Assembly: GCF_963662255.1 (NCBI RefSeq)
Contig: NC_085049.1
Span: forward strand, 22,166,142-22,230,141
From: Cinclus cinclus
Lineage: Eukaryota; Chordata; Aves; Passeriformes; Cinclidae
DNA: 64,000 nucleotides
Reading direction: 5' to 3'
Positions 1 to 9,842 of the stretch are shown one piece after another (the first letter of the stretch is position 1; the number at the start of each line of letters is the position of its first letter). The translations under genes were made by a program, and so were the position numbers. The notes beneath the pieces were generated by a model, which was not told where the DNA came from, did no database searches, and worked only from the letters and a program-made list of their open reading frames with translations.

Positions 1-2650
1 CAGAGGTCCACAGAATGGGGTCACCAGGGGTTTATGCTGCAGTAAAATGCAATATACCTTCTCCTCACTTTTAATTTTTCTCCCACTAACTCCCAAAAGC
101 CCTTTCCACTGCTGCCCTGAGAGAGCCGTAGGAAAGGACTCTAAGATCTGTCCTTTGTGAGTGCTACCTGCTCCCGCAGGGCCTTCCCAGTACAGAAATT
201 ATGTTGTTTCTCCTTTTATTGTTTATTCCCTTGCATTTACTGACTCTGACTTATGTCTATTTTTTTATCCTCTTGTTGTCTGAAGCTCTTCACAGTCATT
301 ACAGTTGTGATAGCTTGAATAATTTTGTAGCAACAGAAGACTGCCATCCATGAAATCCTAAATACTTCTAAAGGGCTGGCTTTTGTTGCCATTGCTCACA
401 GGTCTCATTAACACTTTGGTCTAACTTGTCTGTCACATTAAGGGTGGCTTCAATCAAGCTACACATAATGCAGAGAAGGAACAGATACACAAACCCCAAA
501 CTCACTGGCACAAGAACATGTCTGCACAGTTGGAAGGGATTTGTCTGTTGTACCTCAAATCTGTGTGAAATGATATCAAAACTATAAAAGAGCCAGTGGT
601 GCAAGTCAGCTATATCAGAAGTGTCAGTGAACTCCAGGGATCTTTTTCTCTGCCGACCACAAATGTTCAGGGGAGCTTGATGTCTCCACAGCCCCCAGGG
701 CATTATTTTGGTCCATGCACACAGAACTGCTGTCCCAAATGAAGTTAATGAGGATTTATCTCCTCCGACATAATAATCCTCCTTAATCTGTAAGCCTGGT
801 TGCTGGACTCTTCATGTGCATTATCCATTGTGTCAGAAGATAAACCTTTAACTCCTAAACCGTGGCAATCCTTCAGTGAACCCACTCAGAAAACATGGCA
901 GAGGAGCTGTGTGAGGTGTTTGCCTCTGATTCCTTTCTGCAGTTAAAGTACATGAGAAGTACCCTCAGTTGTTGATGCAACCCCCCTTTCTTATCTTCCT
1001 GACCACTGTTTGCAACATCTGTCAGTGCTTATTTAGGAGGGCCCCAAATCACAAAGACCACCAGGACAATTACTCTGAGCTCTGTACTCCATCGTCAGGA
1101 TGCTCTTGTCTTGGCTTGGAAAAAATATTTTCAAAGGGAATAGGATTAAACCATGCGAATTTTTTTTATGGTTTAGAAAGTATATGCTGGCAAAGGCTTC
1201 TCTCTCACAAATGCTGTTTCTTTTTTAAATAATGTCAGGGGAAAACCCCATCATAACTATTGTAAGACAATAAACTGCTCTTCCCAAATAACACATGGAA
1301 TTTTTCTCATTTCAACCTGCACTGTGTCTTTTTGGCAGACTTCAAAATGTCCTCATAGTCACAGGGGGACAGCACTGACAGATACAGAGCTCAGGAAAGT
1401 TAAATGAAAATTTTCCAATCCTTTCAATGGGAATCTTGGCAGAAGAAGGAAAAGGATAAGACAATGGAATTTCAGCTGATGGGGTTAGATGATCCTTCTG
1501 CTGTCACAGAAAACCTAATGTATCTGCTGACAATTGTTGAAAGATGCATTTCCTTCATGACTTTTTTGTTGAATACTTGTATGTTTAGGGGTGGTTCTGT
1601 TTTCATGCCTACTCAGTGCTGAAAAAAACAAAGGAAAGGCAATTTGTGTCCCTTCGAAACGGAAAGAAAATGAAAAACTTTTATTTTCATTTTTGAAAGC
1701 AGCTCATGACAAATAGAAACTAAAAGCACAAGGAAAAGCAAGCAATTACTGCTGAGCATCACAAAAGCCCCAGTCCTGCAGGCATTTATGTGGCATTTTT
1801 GGGGCTGCCTGCTGAAATAAGCACAGCTGACAGAGTTACACAACTGAAGCACATTTTTACATGGAAATATCTGCACAACCTGGGTGCTAGTGCACATGTT
1901 TTCACAGAAGGTGCTAAGTCTTGATTAAATCCCACTGAAGTTGATGGAAAGACTCCAGGCGCCTGTAGAAATCAAATCAAAAGGGTGCACATTGTGCCTT
2001 CCACCCAAGTCTGCATTAGAAAAGGTAATTTGGGTATCTCTCCCACCATAAAGCCATGCCCAATGTGCCTTTGCTCTTTAAAGATCAGATTATCCTTTTA
2101 TCAGACCCAAAGTGCTTCCCTTCTTACAGACAAAACCCATGTGAGGAAAAAATACTGCAACTCACAACTTCACTCTGAAAACTTATGCAGAGCAGAATAA
2201 TCAAAACTGCTCATAACTATGATTGCTCAGTAGGTATAAAATAATTCCTCCTCCTCTCCTTCCTCCTACACTCTGATGAATTAAAGAGAAGCACAAACAC
2301 CACAGTGTGGTTTAGCTGAAAATATTACCAGTTGAATTAAATATCTCAGATACTAAATTACTTCAGTTGCCCACTTTGTTAATTGACTGTAAGGGAGACT
2401 TGCTCAGTATGTGGCCAGGGCAGACTTCTGCTCAGACTTGTCATCTGGATGATTGGGGAAACCTTCTGTGTACCCTTTGTCACTGACTGGGATGTTCTAT
2501 GTGGCAGACCAGTTTGAGAAAATGCTCTGCACCTAAAGCTGAAAAGGAAGCATTGCTCATGCTTATGAATGAGAATTTAGAGAAAAAAAATTATTTCCAG
2601 TAACTACAATACTCTAAAATATGCTGTTGATGTGCCCATAATAACTGTAA
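1..2650. other. Non-coding DNA, no gene recognised
   Basis: Six-frame inspection gives only short frames without recognisable domains. The longest is 111 codons on the minus strand at 368-703; it contains a hydrophobic stretch but no family motif, and no splice context supports it. One AT-rich inverted repeat is visible: 10-base arms AAAATGAAAA and TTTTCATTTT at 1667-1676 and 1684-1693, separated by 7 bases. No repeat family was recognised. The stretch is probably intergenic or intronic. Confidence 0.5.
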
Positions 2651-2689
2651 TAATCCTCTCTGATAGCCTTAAAGGTCCTGGAATATATT

Positions 2690-3005
2690 TCACAGTTATG
2701 AGATATGCAACTCTTTTGTGGAATGACTGACAATTTAAATAATTTAATGAAATCGTGTCAAGTGTGGAAGTAAGTGATTACATGGCTCTGTAGACATGCA
2801 TGTATAGAAAAATCATGCCACATTTTGAGAAATTAATTAAACAGTAATTTTACTAAGTGACTGGCTGACACAATAATTCTGTAAAATTATTTGAAATTTT
2901 AGTAATTTTGTAGATGACTCATTTTGTAACATGAATAGAGCTTACTGATGTGCTTGGAAGTTAATTTAATGCCCAAGAAATGCTAGTTGATTAACTAGCA
3001 GTCAC
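2690..3005. other. AT-rich block with TAAT motifs and a perfect hairpin; possible conserved non-coding element
   Basis: The block has many TAAT/ATTA homeodomain cores, including TTAATTAA at about 2833, and ends in a perfect 20-base inverted repeat at 2981-3000. The arms are TGCTAGTT and AACTAGCA around the 4-base loop GATT. It lacks simple-sequence character and no transposon was recognised. Vertebrate developmental enhancers often look like this, but AT-rich neutral DNA also contains such motifs, so regulatory function is only inferred. Confidence 0.25.
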
Positions 3006-4011
3006 TGCTCCCTGGATTCACTCCTTAGCACTCTGAACTTCTCAGTCCCAGTTCTACAATCCATCTGTGTCTTGTCCCGAGCTGTCCCTCCCAGGGTAGC
3101 TCTTGGCTTCCTGGGAAGATGATTTTATCTTGGATGGCTCCAAAGAGCTCTAAGAAAAGCCTGGCTCAGGGCTGAGAGTGTTATGGATCCTTGGTTCCTC
3201 TGCTAATCTGACCCAAATGGATCTGCACCTTGAAAAATCAGCAGAATGCCCAAATGCCAAAAATTCTGCAACTAAACACACAAGCAATCCCCAGGTTTGT
3301 GGGAATGTGTGGATGTTGGAGCCTGCATATCCACAGCCACGGTGACAGCCATTAATCACTCTGGGATGTTTACTCCTGGCTCATCAGGATGCACACAAAG
3401 AACAAGTCCTTGGTTTTAGAGTGCATTAAATGACATTTTGAAAAAAGGGTAATTGTGCTTCTGGGGCCTCGACCACCACAAAATGGATTTTCTTTTCTAT
3501 GGTGTTAAATAGGCTGAAGGTGATGGTGCGGTTGTAAACTGTGTGGGACAGTGATCATCTTCATTGCACGTGCACACAACATGCTGAAACCAGCTTATGA
3601 CAAATGGCAGAGCCTTGGCTAATGCCTCTTCCAGGAAAAGGGGTCTTTATTCTCCAGGCCTTTCCACTTGCCCTGTCTCCACCCATGACATCAGCTGAGC
3701 TCTCTTGTGCCAGCTTGCTTCCTTCATCCATTGATGGAATTATGAGGAAAATACAGAACATCTGGTGATCACTTGAGAATATTCCTCTTAGAAGTTTTGA
3801 TTCTTGCTAGCAGCCTACTGAAAATGAATACACACATCTGAAAATGAAAATGCACATTTGGCATCACTGCAGAGCTCTTCTGTAGCAGCCCAAAGGCACC
3901 AGAAACTACTTAGTGGGGCAATAATGTAAACGGATACTCTGAATCTTCCTTTAACTGCAGGGTGTTAAATTCTGCATTGTCCTAATCCCTCATCACTTTC
4001 TTAATCTGCAG
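3006..4011. other. Non-coding DNA, nothing recognised
   Basis: Only short chance frames are present, such as 69 codons minus at 3150-3359 and 66 codons minus at 3561-3761. A TGCACGTGCA palindrome containing a CACGTG E-box lies near 3566-3575; E-boxes are common, so no function is claimed. No repeat family was recognised. Confidence 0.5.
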
Positions 4012-4072
4012 CTATGTGGAAAGATGTCACCAGAGCAGCAGAGCTGCCTATGGGAACCGGCCATGGTTTATG
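4012..4072 (+). other. Candidate 61-bp exon (lncRNA or unknown gene)
   Basis: A pyrimidine-rich tract ending in TTAATCTGCAG at 4001-4011 forms a good 3' splice site, and a GTAACA 5' splice site starts at 4073. The enclosed 61 bases contain no stop codon in at least two frames. No domain is visible and no gene family was recognised. Exon-like spacings of this quality arise by chance several times in 64 kb, so this is a weak candidate that needs transcript evidence. Confidence 0.12.
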
Positions 4073-4984
4073 GTAACAGGAGCCATCCAAGAGGTCATCT
4101 CTTTGGTTTGGAACACTTGTGGATGGAAGGGGGTGTTTGCTTGCCATCTCAGTAGATTTTTGTTTTATTACATGAGCACAAACACCAGGAAAATGACCTG
4201 TATATTGGCACCTATATAGGAAGAATAAATAATCAAAGAGAAGATGCTTTCAGGTTTGTGAACCCTGTGCAATTTATGGTCCATAAACTCCACTTCTCAA
4301 ATTAAATGACTGGTGATTATTTTTTCTGTCAGACAGTTTCACCTCCCAGTTTTGTGTGAGAAATCCTCAAGGGATCAGCTGGAACAGAGACCCTGAATCT
4401 CCCCTGACTGAGAACATCTTCATATGGGGGAATCTCTCACCTGACTCCATCACCAGAGTGAAAAGAATCAGGCTTCAGGTGTAAATTCACAGAAGTTTTC
4501 TTTCAAAAAAATATATCCGAGATTCCCAAAATAATCTCTTCTTGTTTAGTCCTTTGCTCCTTAGCCTGTTTTTATGTTGTACTGAATAAAAGTCCTTTTA
4601 TTTTGAGACCAAGCTCCAGGGTACCCAGATCCTACCATAATTGTGTTTCTCAGATGCTGTCACTGTACTGAGTAAAAACAAAAACAAAAACAAAAGAATT
4701 GCAACCCTCTACAGTTAATATTCTGTACAGAAAGTAAAAAGAATTGATCCTTAAGAGATCCAGTTTTGTTATCCAAACACAGGCAAGACTTGGTGGCCTT
4801 TCTGAAGCAAACCTGTGCTTAAATTGTGTGAGACATTCAAAAGTAGAACATGAGTGCTATTAAATGCCTTCAAAATATTTGTTTTCATGAAGATGACAAT
4901 TTAGGTTTAGAGGAGATCGCCTTAATGAAAATGCAGTGGATAACACACCTTAAGCATGAACTAAACCAGAGCCTATCAAACATT
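4073..4984. other. Non-coding DNA between a weak candidate exon and a CR1 tail
   Basis: Apart from the AAAAAC repeat at 4674-4695, nothing was recognised. Frames are short and interrupted. Base composition is AT-rich, like the flanks. Confidence 0.5.
4674..4695. repeat. (AAAAAC)n short A-rich simple repeat
   Basis: About three and a half copies of the hexamer AAAAAC stand directly after a TGAGT sequence. There is no target-site duplication or LINE body next to it, so it is treated as a simple repeat and not as a retrotransposon tail. Confidence 0.7.
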
Positions 4985-5060
4985 AGGTTGGTCTAGGAGC
5001 TGGACTTTGATGATCCTAGTGGGTCCATTCCAACTCAGGATATTCTACGATTCTAAGAAA
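4985..5060 (+). mobile_element. CR1 LINE, 3' end fragment, plus orientation
   Basis: The stretch follows the avian CR1 3' end: a GGAGCTGGACT segment, then GATGATCCT, then GTGGGTCCATTCCAACTCAG, and the terminal ATTCTACGATTCTA octamer-type tail. CR1 copies are usually 5'-truncated, and only about 75 bases remain here. The copy is diverged, for example GGACTTTGATGATCC where a GGACTAGATGATCC-type sequence is usual, so it is not recent. CR1 elements move by target-primed reverse transcription and end in short tandem octamers, not in poly-A. Confidence 0.9.
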
Positions 5061-5543
5061 TCCACTTACATTCTTTTCAGTCGGAATAATATTTTCAGAT
5101 GCTATGCATCACCTCCACACAAACCCAATGGACACACACACAAACACATGTGTACAGATTTGGGTGGAGCAAAAAATAGGACAAATTCACATATTTATAT
5201 GGGAACTTCTGTGTGCAGTGCAGAAGCTGCCAAACAAAGAAAACTTTTGTCTGCTGATGTTTGCACATCGACCTGGATAGGAAATAATGAAGATACAGCT
5301 GAGGCAGTAAAGGAGCAATTTCTTCAGAGCAAATTTACTCAACATCTAGAAAAATTAATAACACAACACTGAACAAATGGAAAACAGTCTCAACCTTTGT
5401 TGCTTCCCAACGGCCATGACACTATTTGGAAACATCCTGTGAAACATACGCAAGGACTAGCATAATTTCTTGGGTTTGCTGCTTACTTTTTCCAAATAAG
5501 GGACCTTCAGACCTGTGCACCTGGGGGACACCATATGCAGTAA

Positions 5544-5582
<39 letters not shown>
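5544..5582. repeat. (AAT)n trinucleotide microsatellite
   Basis: About thirteen uninterrupted AAT units are present, followed by AAAAGG. It follows the CR1 tail by roughly 480 bases and does not adjoin it, so it did not grow from the LINE tail. Perfect arrays of this length are usually polymorphic. Confidence 0.97.
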
Positions 5583-5584
<2 letters not shown>

Positions 5585-6897
5585 GGAAACTACTCAGAAA
5601 TACTTCTTTGCCTCCAACCCTAACAAGACTTCTTTGGGGATGTAAGAATTCTCTAATACTGAACAGATGTTAAGGTAACCCAAATACAATACCCTGAATC
5701 CTTTTTCCAGCCTGTTATTTTATAATTTATCAAAATGTTTAAATGCTCCTTCACTTGACTATTAAAAAAATATTATTAAATGAAAGTAAGACTCTTGAGA
5801 AGGCTTTGAGCTTTAATGCATTTTACAGAACACCCAGTCAGAGAGGAATGAAGGTGCAGAAGCCCTGCCAAGGGCTCAGTGAATGGATAAAGTGTTAGAG
5901 GCGATGTGTGTTTTTAGAAGATTTTGGACAGCATAATTTCAAAATTAGGACCGCCTCCTTAAAGTCTTATTCAGGTAGGATGTTCATGGGATGACAGGGC
6001 AAGTGATCAGCTTGGGTTTCTTGAGGTCATCTATTCAGCCTGGAAGTTTCTGGTTAGCAGACATGACTATCTTCTTTAAATGCTAAATATTAGCCTATAT
6101 CTAGCACAGTTTATATTCTCACTTGTACACATATCAGAGTCCTTGTGCATCTTGCATAAAAGCAAGGACAAAATCATGAGTCCAAAACCAAGAGTCCATT
6201 CTCTGGTACCAACACAATTAGCTAAAAGTTGAGAGAGCTACACTCATTTAACCATGATTCAGAGGGAAATCAGAAACTCTAGAAAGGAATGTGCTCAGAT
6301 CCATATTCTATACTTGAAAATTTGGAAGACTGGTGAGGAAGGAGCAAAGCCAAAACCTAGGTGTGAGTTTGGCAAGCGGTACAAATCCCAAGTCAAACCA
6401 CTTGGGAGCTTTGGACAGTCAAGTTCTGCTTCCAAATTGGCTGCTGGGCCTTGAGCACATCTTGAATCTGGGGTAGATAAGTAAATCACAGCTCCAAGAG
6501 GATTTATTTTTACCTTCTCTTATATGCAGTGAGATTGTTTTCATATTCATTCATTTTTGGTACCTGCCTTGCTTACAGGATTTACAGATGTCTGTTTCTT
6601 GGAAACTCCACTGCTGTTTTCCTTCTAGCCAGCAGGGAATGCTGGTGTATGGATGTAACTCTCTCCCTGTCATAGGCAGAAGTGTCTCCTCCTCAGTTAG
6701 GAAAGCATAGAAAACATTCCCTGCACAATCTGGAACAGATTTGTTTCTGGAACAGTGCTGTTCAAACAAAAGGCCAAACTGGCTTTCAAAGGCAGAGAAC
6801 TCTTACCTTAGTCCACCCTGCTTTGCTAGTGCTTCTAGCAGCCTTGAAGCAGGATGTCCTATTTTATCTATTTTTTTTCCTGTTTTTCCTATTTTAG
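5583..6897. other. Non-coding DNA, nothing recognised
   Basis: Short frames only (66 codons plus at 6254-6454, 72 codons minus at 6551-6769). The last 30 bases form a very strong polypyrimidine tract, covered in the candidate exon entry at 6898. No repeat family was recognised. Confidence 0.5.
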
Positions 6898-7069
6898 CGC
6901 TTGCTACCGAGGCCTCAGCCAAGAAGGATCCTTATGCTGCAGTCATAGAAAGGCCAGCTTGTCTCCAGGCTGGAAGAAATTCTGATCCTTGAGTTGCCAG
7001 CCTCTATACTTAAATATGTGAACGGTCCAAAGATCTCTCAGAGCTTGATGGGTTATGACAAAAGCAAAG
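6898..7069 (+). other. Candidate 172-bp exon with a strong acceptor
   Basis: A roughly 30-base T-rich tract ends in CTATTTTAG at 6889-6897, an excellent 3' splice site. A GTATTT 5' splice site begins at 7070 after AAAGCAAAG. The frame starting two bases into the exon stays open for about 30 codons and stops at about 6991, so a coding exon would have to be terminal. An internal lncRNA exon fits the donor equally well. No protein family was recognised. Confidence 0.15.
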
Positions 7070-7659
7070 GTATTTATGTTCCATGGCTATTTTCCCTTGT
7101 CAGATCCAGTGAGGATAACATACAGATGTACTCTAAGCTTTTCAGTATTCTCAAGAGAGAAAGCCCCTTTGGCAGGCATCCTCACTTTTTTAATAAACAT
7201 AAGGTTTTTCTCAGTTTTGATTTATAGAACTGAATGTATCTCTTTTCCATTCTGCAGTTAATGATACTGAAAGCTAGAAGTTAATAGTGTTGTAAAAAAC
7301 CCCAAAGTCTTGTTTCTAAAACCTGCACATATTCTTTAAACTTCTGAAGCAGAGGATATCTGGGGGCAAATCTTCCAAAGTAACTGAGCTGCAAGATAAA
7401 TTTCCATGGGGACATTCTCCACTTTGCACTCCAAACCCACAATTCCCAAGGAACAAGTTGCTCCCCACTTACAGTGCCCCTTAAGAGTACCAAATGGAAA
7501 TGTCTGCCAAAGGAGGGAGGAAAGAAGGATGATCCCATTCTCATATTCTGCAATTGCAAACCTGCTAGGATGAATTGTTTGAGAGCAGCTCTCTAGAGAA
7601 TGATTTGAGACTATTGGTGTGTAAGATTAGGTGTGGGCTACAACCTGTGTTTGCAGACC
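7070..7659. other. Non-coding DNA, nothing recognised
   Basis: Short frames only, the longest 92 codons on the minus strand at 7281-7559, without a recognisable domain. It borders the CR1 fragment that begins near 7660. Confidence 0.5.
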
Positions 7660-7978
7660 AGAAATCCAGGGATGCATCCAAAGCAGCGAGGGCAGCAGGG
7701 GAGGGGGGGTTGTCTGCCCTCTGCTCCCCTCACCTGCAATTCTCCAGCCCTGGGGCCCAGCACAGGAAGGACAGGGAGCTGCTGGAGCCAGTCCAGAGGA
7801 GGGACACAAAGATGATCAGAGGGATGGAGCAGCTCTGCTGTGAAGAAAACTGGGAGAATTGGGATTGATCAGCCTGGAGGAGAGAAGACTCAAGAATGAC
7901 ATAACTGTGGCATTTCAGTAATTAAAGGGGGCTTACAAGAAAGATGGAGAGAGACTTTTTATCAATGGCTATAATGAT
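7660..7978 (+). mobile_element. CR1 LINE fragment (end of ORF2), plus orientation
   Basis: The sequence matches the C-terminal end of the avian CR1 reverse transcriptase ORF. Diagnostic stretches are AGGGATGCATCCAAAGCAG, CTGGGGCCCAGCACAGGAAG, GGAGCTGCTGGAGCCAGTCC, GAGGAGGGACACAAAGATGA, ATCAGCCTGGAGGAGAGAAG and GGAGAGAGACTTTTTATCAA. Frameshifts and stops mean it is dead. It carries a G-rich run at 7690-7709. The copy ends abruptly at about 7978 where a second CR1 fragment of opposite orientation begins. Confidence 0.93.
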
Positions 7979-8240
7979 AGAACCATAGGATCATGATGGT
8001 TGGAAAAGCCAACCTCCAGGCCTCCAGCAAACACCATTTTGTCAACTCAACCACAGCACAGAGTCCAATCATTCCTTGGACACCTCCAGGGATGGGGACC
8101 CTCCCACCTCCCTGGGCAGTCCCTTCTGATGCCTGACCACTCTTTCAGTGAAGAAATTCTTCCTGAACCTCTCCTGGTGCAGCTTGAGGCTGTTTCCTCT
8201 TGTCCTGTCACTCCTCACATTGTCTGTGAAGTAAGCCAAA
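7979..8240 (-). mobile_element. CR1 LINE 3' region, minus orientation
   Basis: Read on the plus strand it starts with the reverse-complemented CR1 tail (ACCATAGGATCATGATGGTT). It continues through CTCCAGGGATGGGGACCCTC, CCTCCCTGGGCAGTCCCTTC, AGTGAAGAAATTCTTCCTGA and TTTCCTCTTGTCCTGTCACT. This is the 3' UTR and adjacent region of an avian CR1. It abuts the plus-oriented fragment without visible spacer, giving a head-on pair. The remainder of the first element does not resume after 8240, so a simple nested insertion is not demonstrated. Confidence 0.93.
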
Positions 8241-9145
8241 GGGCACTGAAAGAGCAGTTTATGACAAGACAGAGCTGTATGTGACACAGGCACCAGCACA
8301 CACACTGTCCTGACTTTTCATTCCCTACTTCCTTTCCCCTCTGAGCCTCCATACTTTTATCAACAACCCTCCCTGAACTTCTGGAGCACTTTCCCTGCCA
8401 CAGCCACATGGGAATGACTTTCCTAGGTGCAGGATACCTTCCTCTCCTTTGTGCAGGCTGCTTACCAGTGATGGGAGATCTGTAAGTTCTAGATGTGAAG
8501 GGTTCCCACGATCTAAGATTGGAGTTCCTCCTGCAACAGAGAAGCTCCTGAATCAAAAGAAGAAAAAAGTAGTTTTCTTTTTCTTTTTTTTTTTTTAATT
8601 TTTCTCCCTGAATAGGCCACATTTGCACAGACAAGTGAAGACCCAGAAAGAATGCATACATTGCTATTGCATATTGCTGTTTTTAAACACTAAGCTCCTA
8701 TCCTGATGGAGGTAGCTAGGCAGAGATAATCCTAAGGAGCAGTTCCTGTGAAACTGCAGCCTTCACTCTTACAACAGGATTCTGTGGAAAGAGGTGTTAT
8801 TTTTAGAGCCCTCGTTTATCTGGGAAATTTCAGCTTGCAGCTGAAATATTACTTTCATGATCCATACACATGGATTTTTATGAATGGCTCTTGAGGGATA
8901 CTTTTTGCTTCCAAGCAAGTCTTTGGTGACATTTCAAGTTATAATAGCAACACTGTGAGGAGTCCTGGTCCAAGAGCCCTTCAGATCCATGAGCACACAT
9001 AGCAGATTTACAGCATCCGTGGGCAGCTCTTCCATTTACCATGGCATGCAGGCTCTGCAGAAAATCTCTTGGACAAAGCTGCACAACCACCAGGGCAGCT
9101 GGGCTGTTTGGGCTGCTCCTCTGCTGCCTCATGGCCTCACAGAGA
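8241..9145. other. Non-coding DNA with a T-run and a perfect inverted repeat
   Basis: A T-rich run lies around 8578-8597. A perfect 21-base inverted repeat stands at 8827-8847, with arms ATTTCAGCT and AGCTGAAAT around TGC. The 148-codon minus frame at 8215-8661 overlaps the CR1 and shows no domain. No gene is supported. Confidence 0.5.
8827..8847. repeat. Perfect inverted repeat, 9-base arms, 3-base loop
   Basis: The arms ATTTCAGCT and AGCTGAAAT are exactly complementary around the loop TGC. The symmetric GCTTGCAGC centre is not a standard dimeric factor site that I recognise. It could be a dimer binding site or chance. Confidence 0.8.
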
Positions 9146-9180
9146 AGAGCAGAGCAGAGCAGAGCAGAGCAGAGCAGAGC
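9146..9180. repeat. (AGAGC)7 pentanucleotide microsatellite
   Basis: Seven perfect AGAGC units follow an AGAGA prefix. Because five is not a multiple of three, the array is open in several frames, which explains the overlapping 66-176 codon frames seen here on both strands. They are an artefact of the repeat. Confidence 0.97.
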
Positions 9181-9557
9181 ATTTGCCATGGCTGTGGAGA
9201 GAGCTCCTCTCAGAGATCACACGCCTCCCTGGTACAGCTGAAACACTGCAGAGGCTTTGCACCCCAGCGCTCCCCTGCCCTCAGGAAAACAAGCTTCATC
9301 CAAGAGCTGAACCCCCAGTATCTGTGTCTCAGTGGGAAACCTGGAAAATGCACTCTTTTATGCCAGGATATCAGCCCATGGTGTGATCTGCACACACCCA
9401 CCAGGGACACTCTGAGAGCCCCCTGTGTGGCTTCCAACAGTGACACTCTCCCTACATCTTTACATCCTTTTTTTCTCTTGCCTCCTTTTTACTTTGTTTA
9501 CTTTCCAGGAACTGTCTGAAGTGTTTCCAGCGTGCCTTTACCCAACTTCAGTTCTCA

Positions 9558-9612
9558 TCTTTTTTTTTTTTTCCTCCTTTCTTTCTTTACTCTTTCCCCC
9601 CCTCCCCTCCCT
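9558..9612 (+). repeat. Polypyrimidine tract
   Basis: An almost pure T/C stretch runs from a T12-type run into CCTCCTTTCTTTC and then a C-rich segment ending before CTGGGCAGCC. It resembles a strong splice acceptor tract but no AG with good context closes it before TGGGCAG at about 9619. It is treated as low-complexity sequence. Confidence 0.8.
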
Positions 9613-9823
9613 GGGCAGCCTCAGCTGAACCTTATGGCAGCTGAGCAGCAAAGTCTGCTGACTTGCAGCATCCCAGGGGAGCTGATTCAGTCCCTCTCTG
9701 TCTGTGGGTCTCTTCACTGGCAGCTTGCTCTGCTTTTAAATGCATCATGGAACGAGATGAATGTCAGGGCAGGAGAGCTGGGAGGGTGGGAGCAGAGAGC
9801 TGGATTCCTGAGGGAAGTGGTGC

Positions 9824-9842
9824 AGGAGAGGAGAGGAGAGGA
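9824..9842. repeat. Short (GGAGA)n purine repeat
   Basis: Just under four units of GGAGA lie in a purine-rich stretch. This is the second short pentanucleotide array in this kilobase, after (AGAGC)7 at 9146, and both have the purine-rich GA core. Confidence 0.8.

Noticed and set aside
8215..8661. 148-codon minus frame
   Set aside because: It starts in single-copy sequence and runs into the CR1 fragment; neither part matches CR1 coding sequence in frame.
8989..9519. 176-codon plus frame
   Set aside because: It runs through the (AGAGC)7 repeat and overlaps frames on all sides; there is no domain or splice support.
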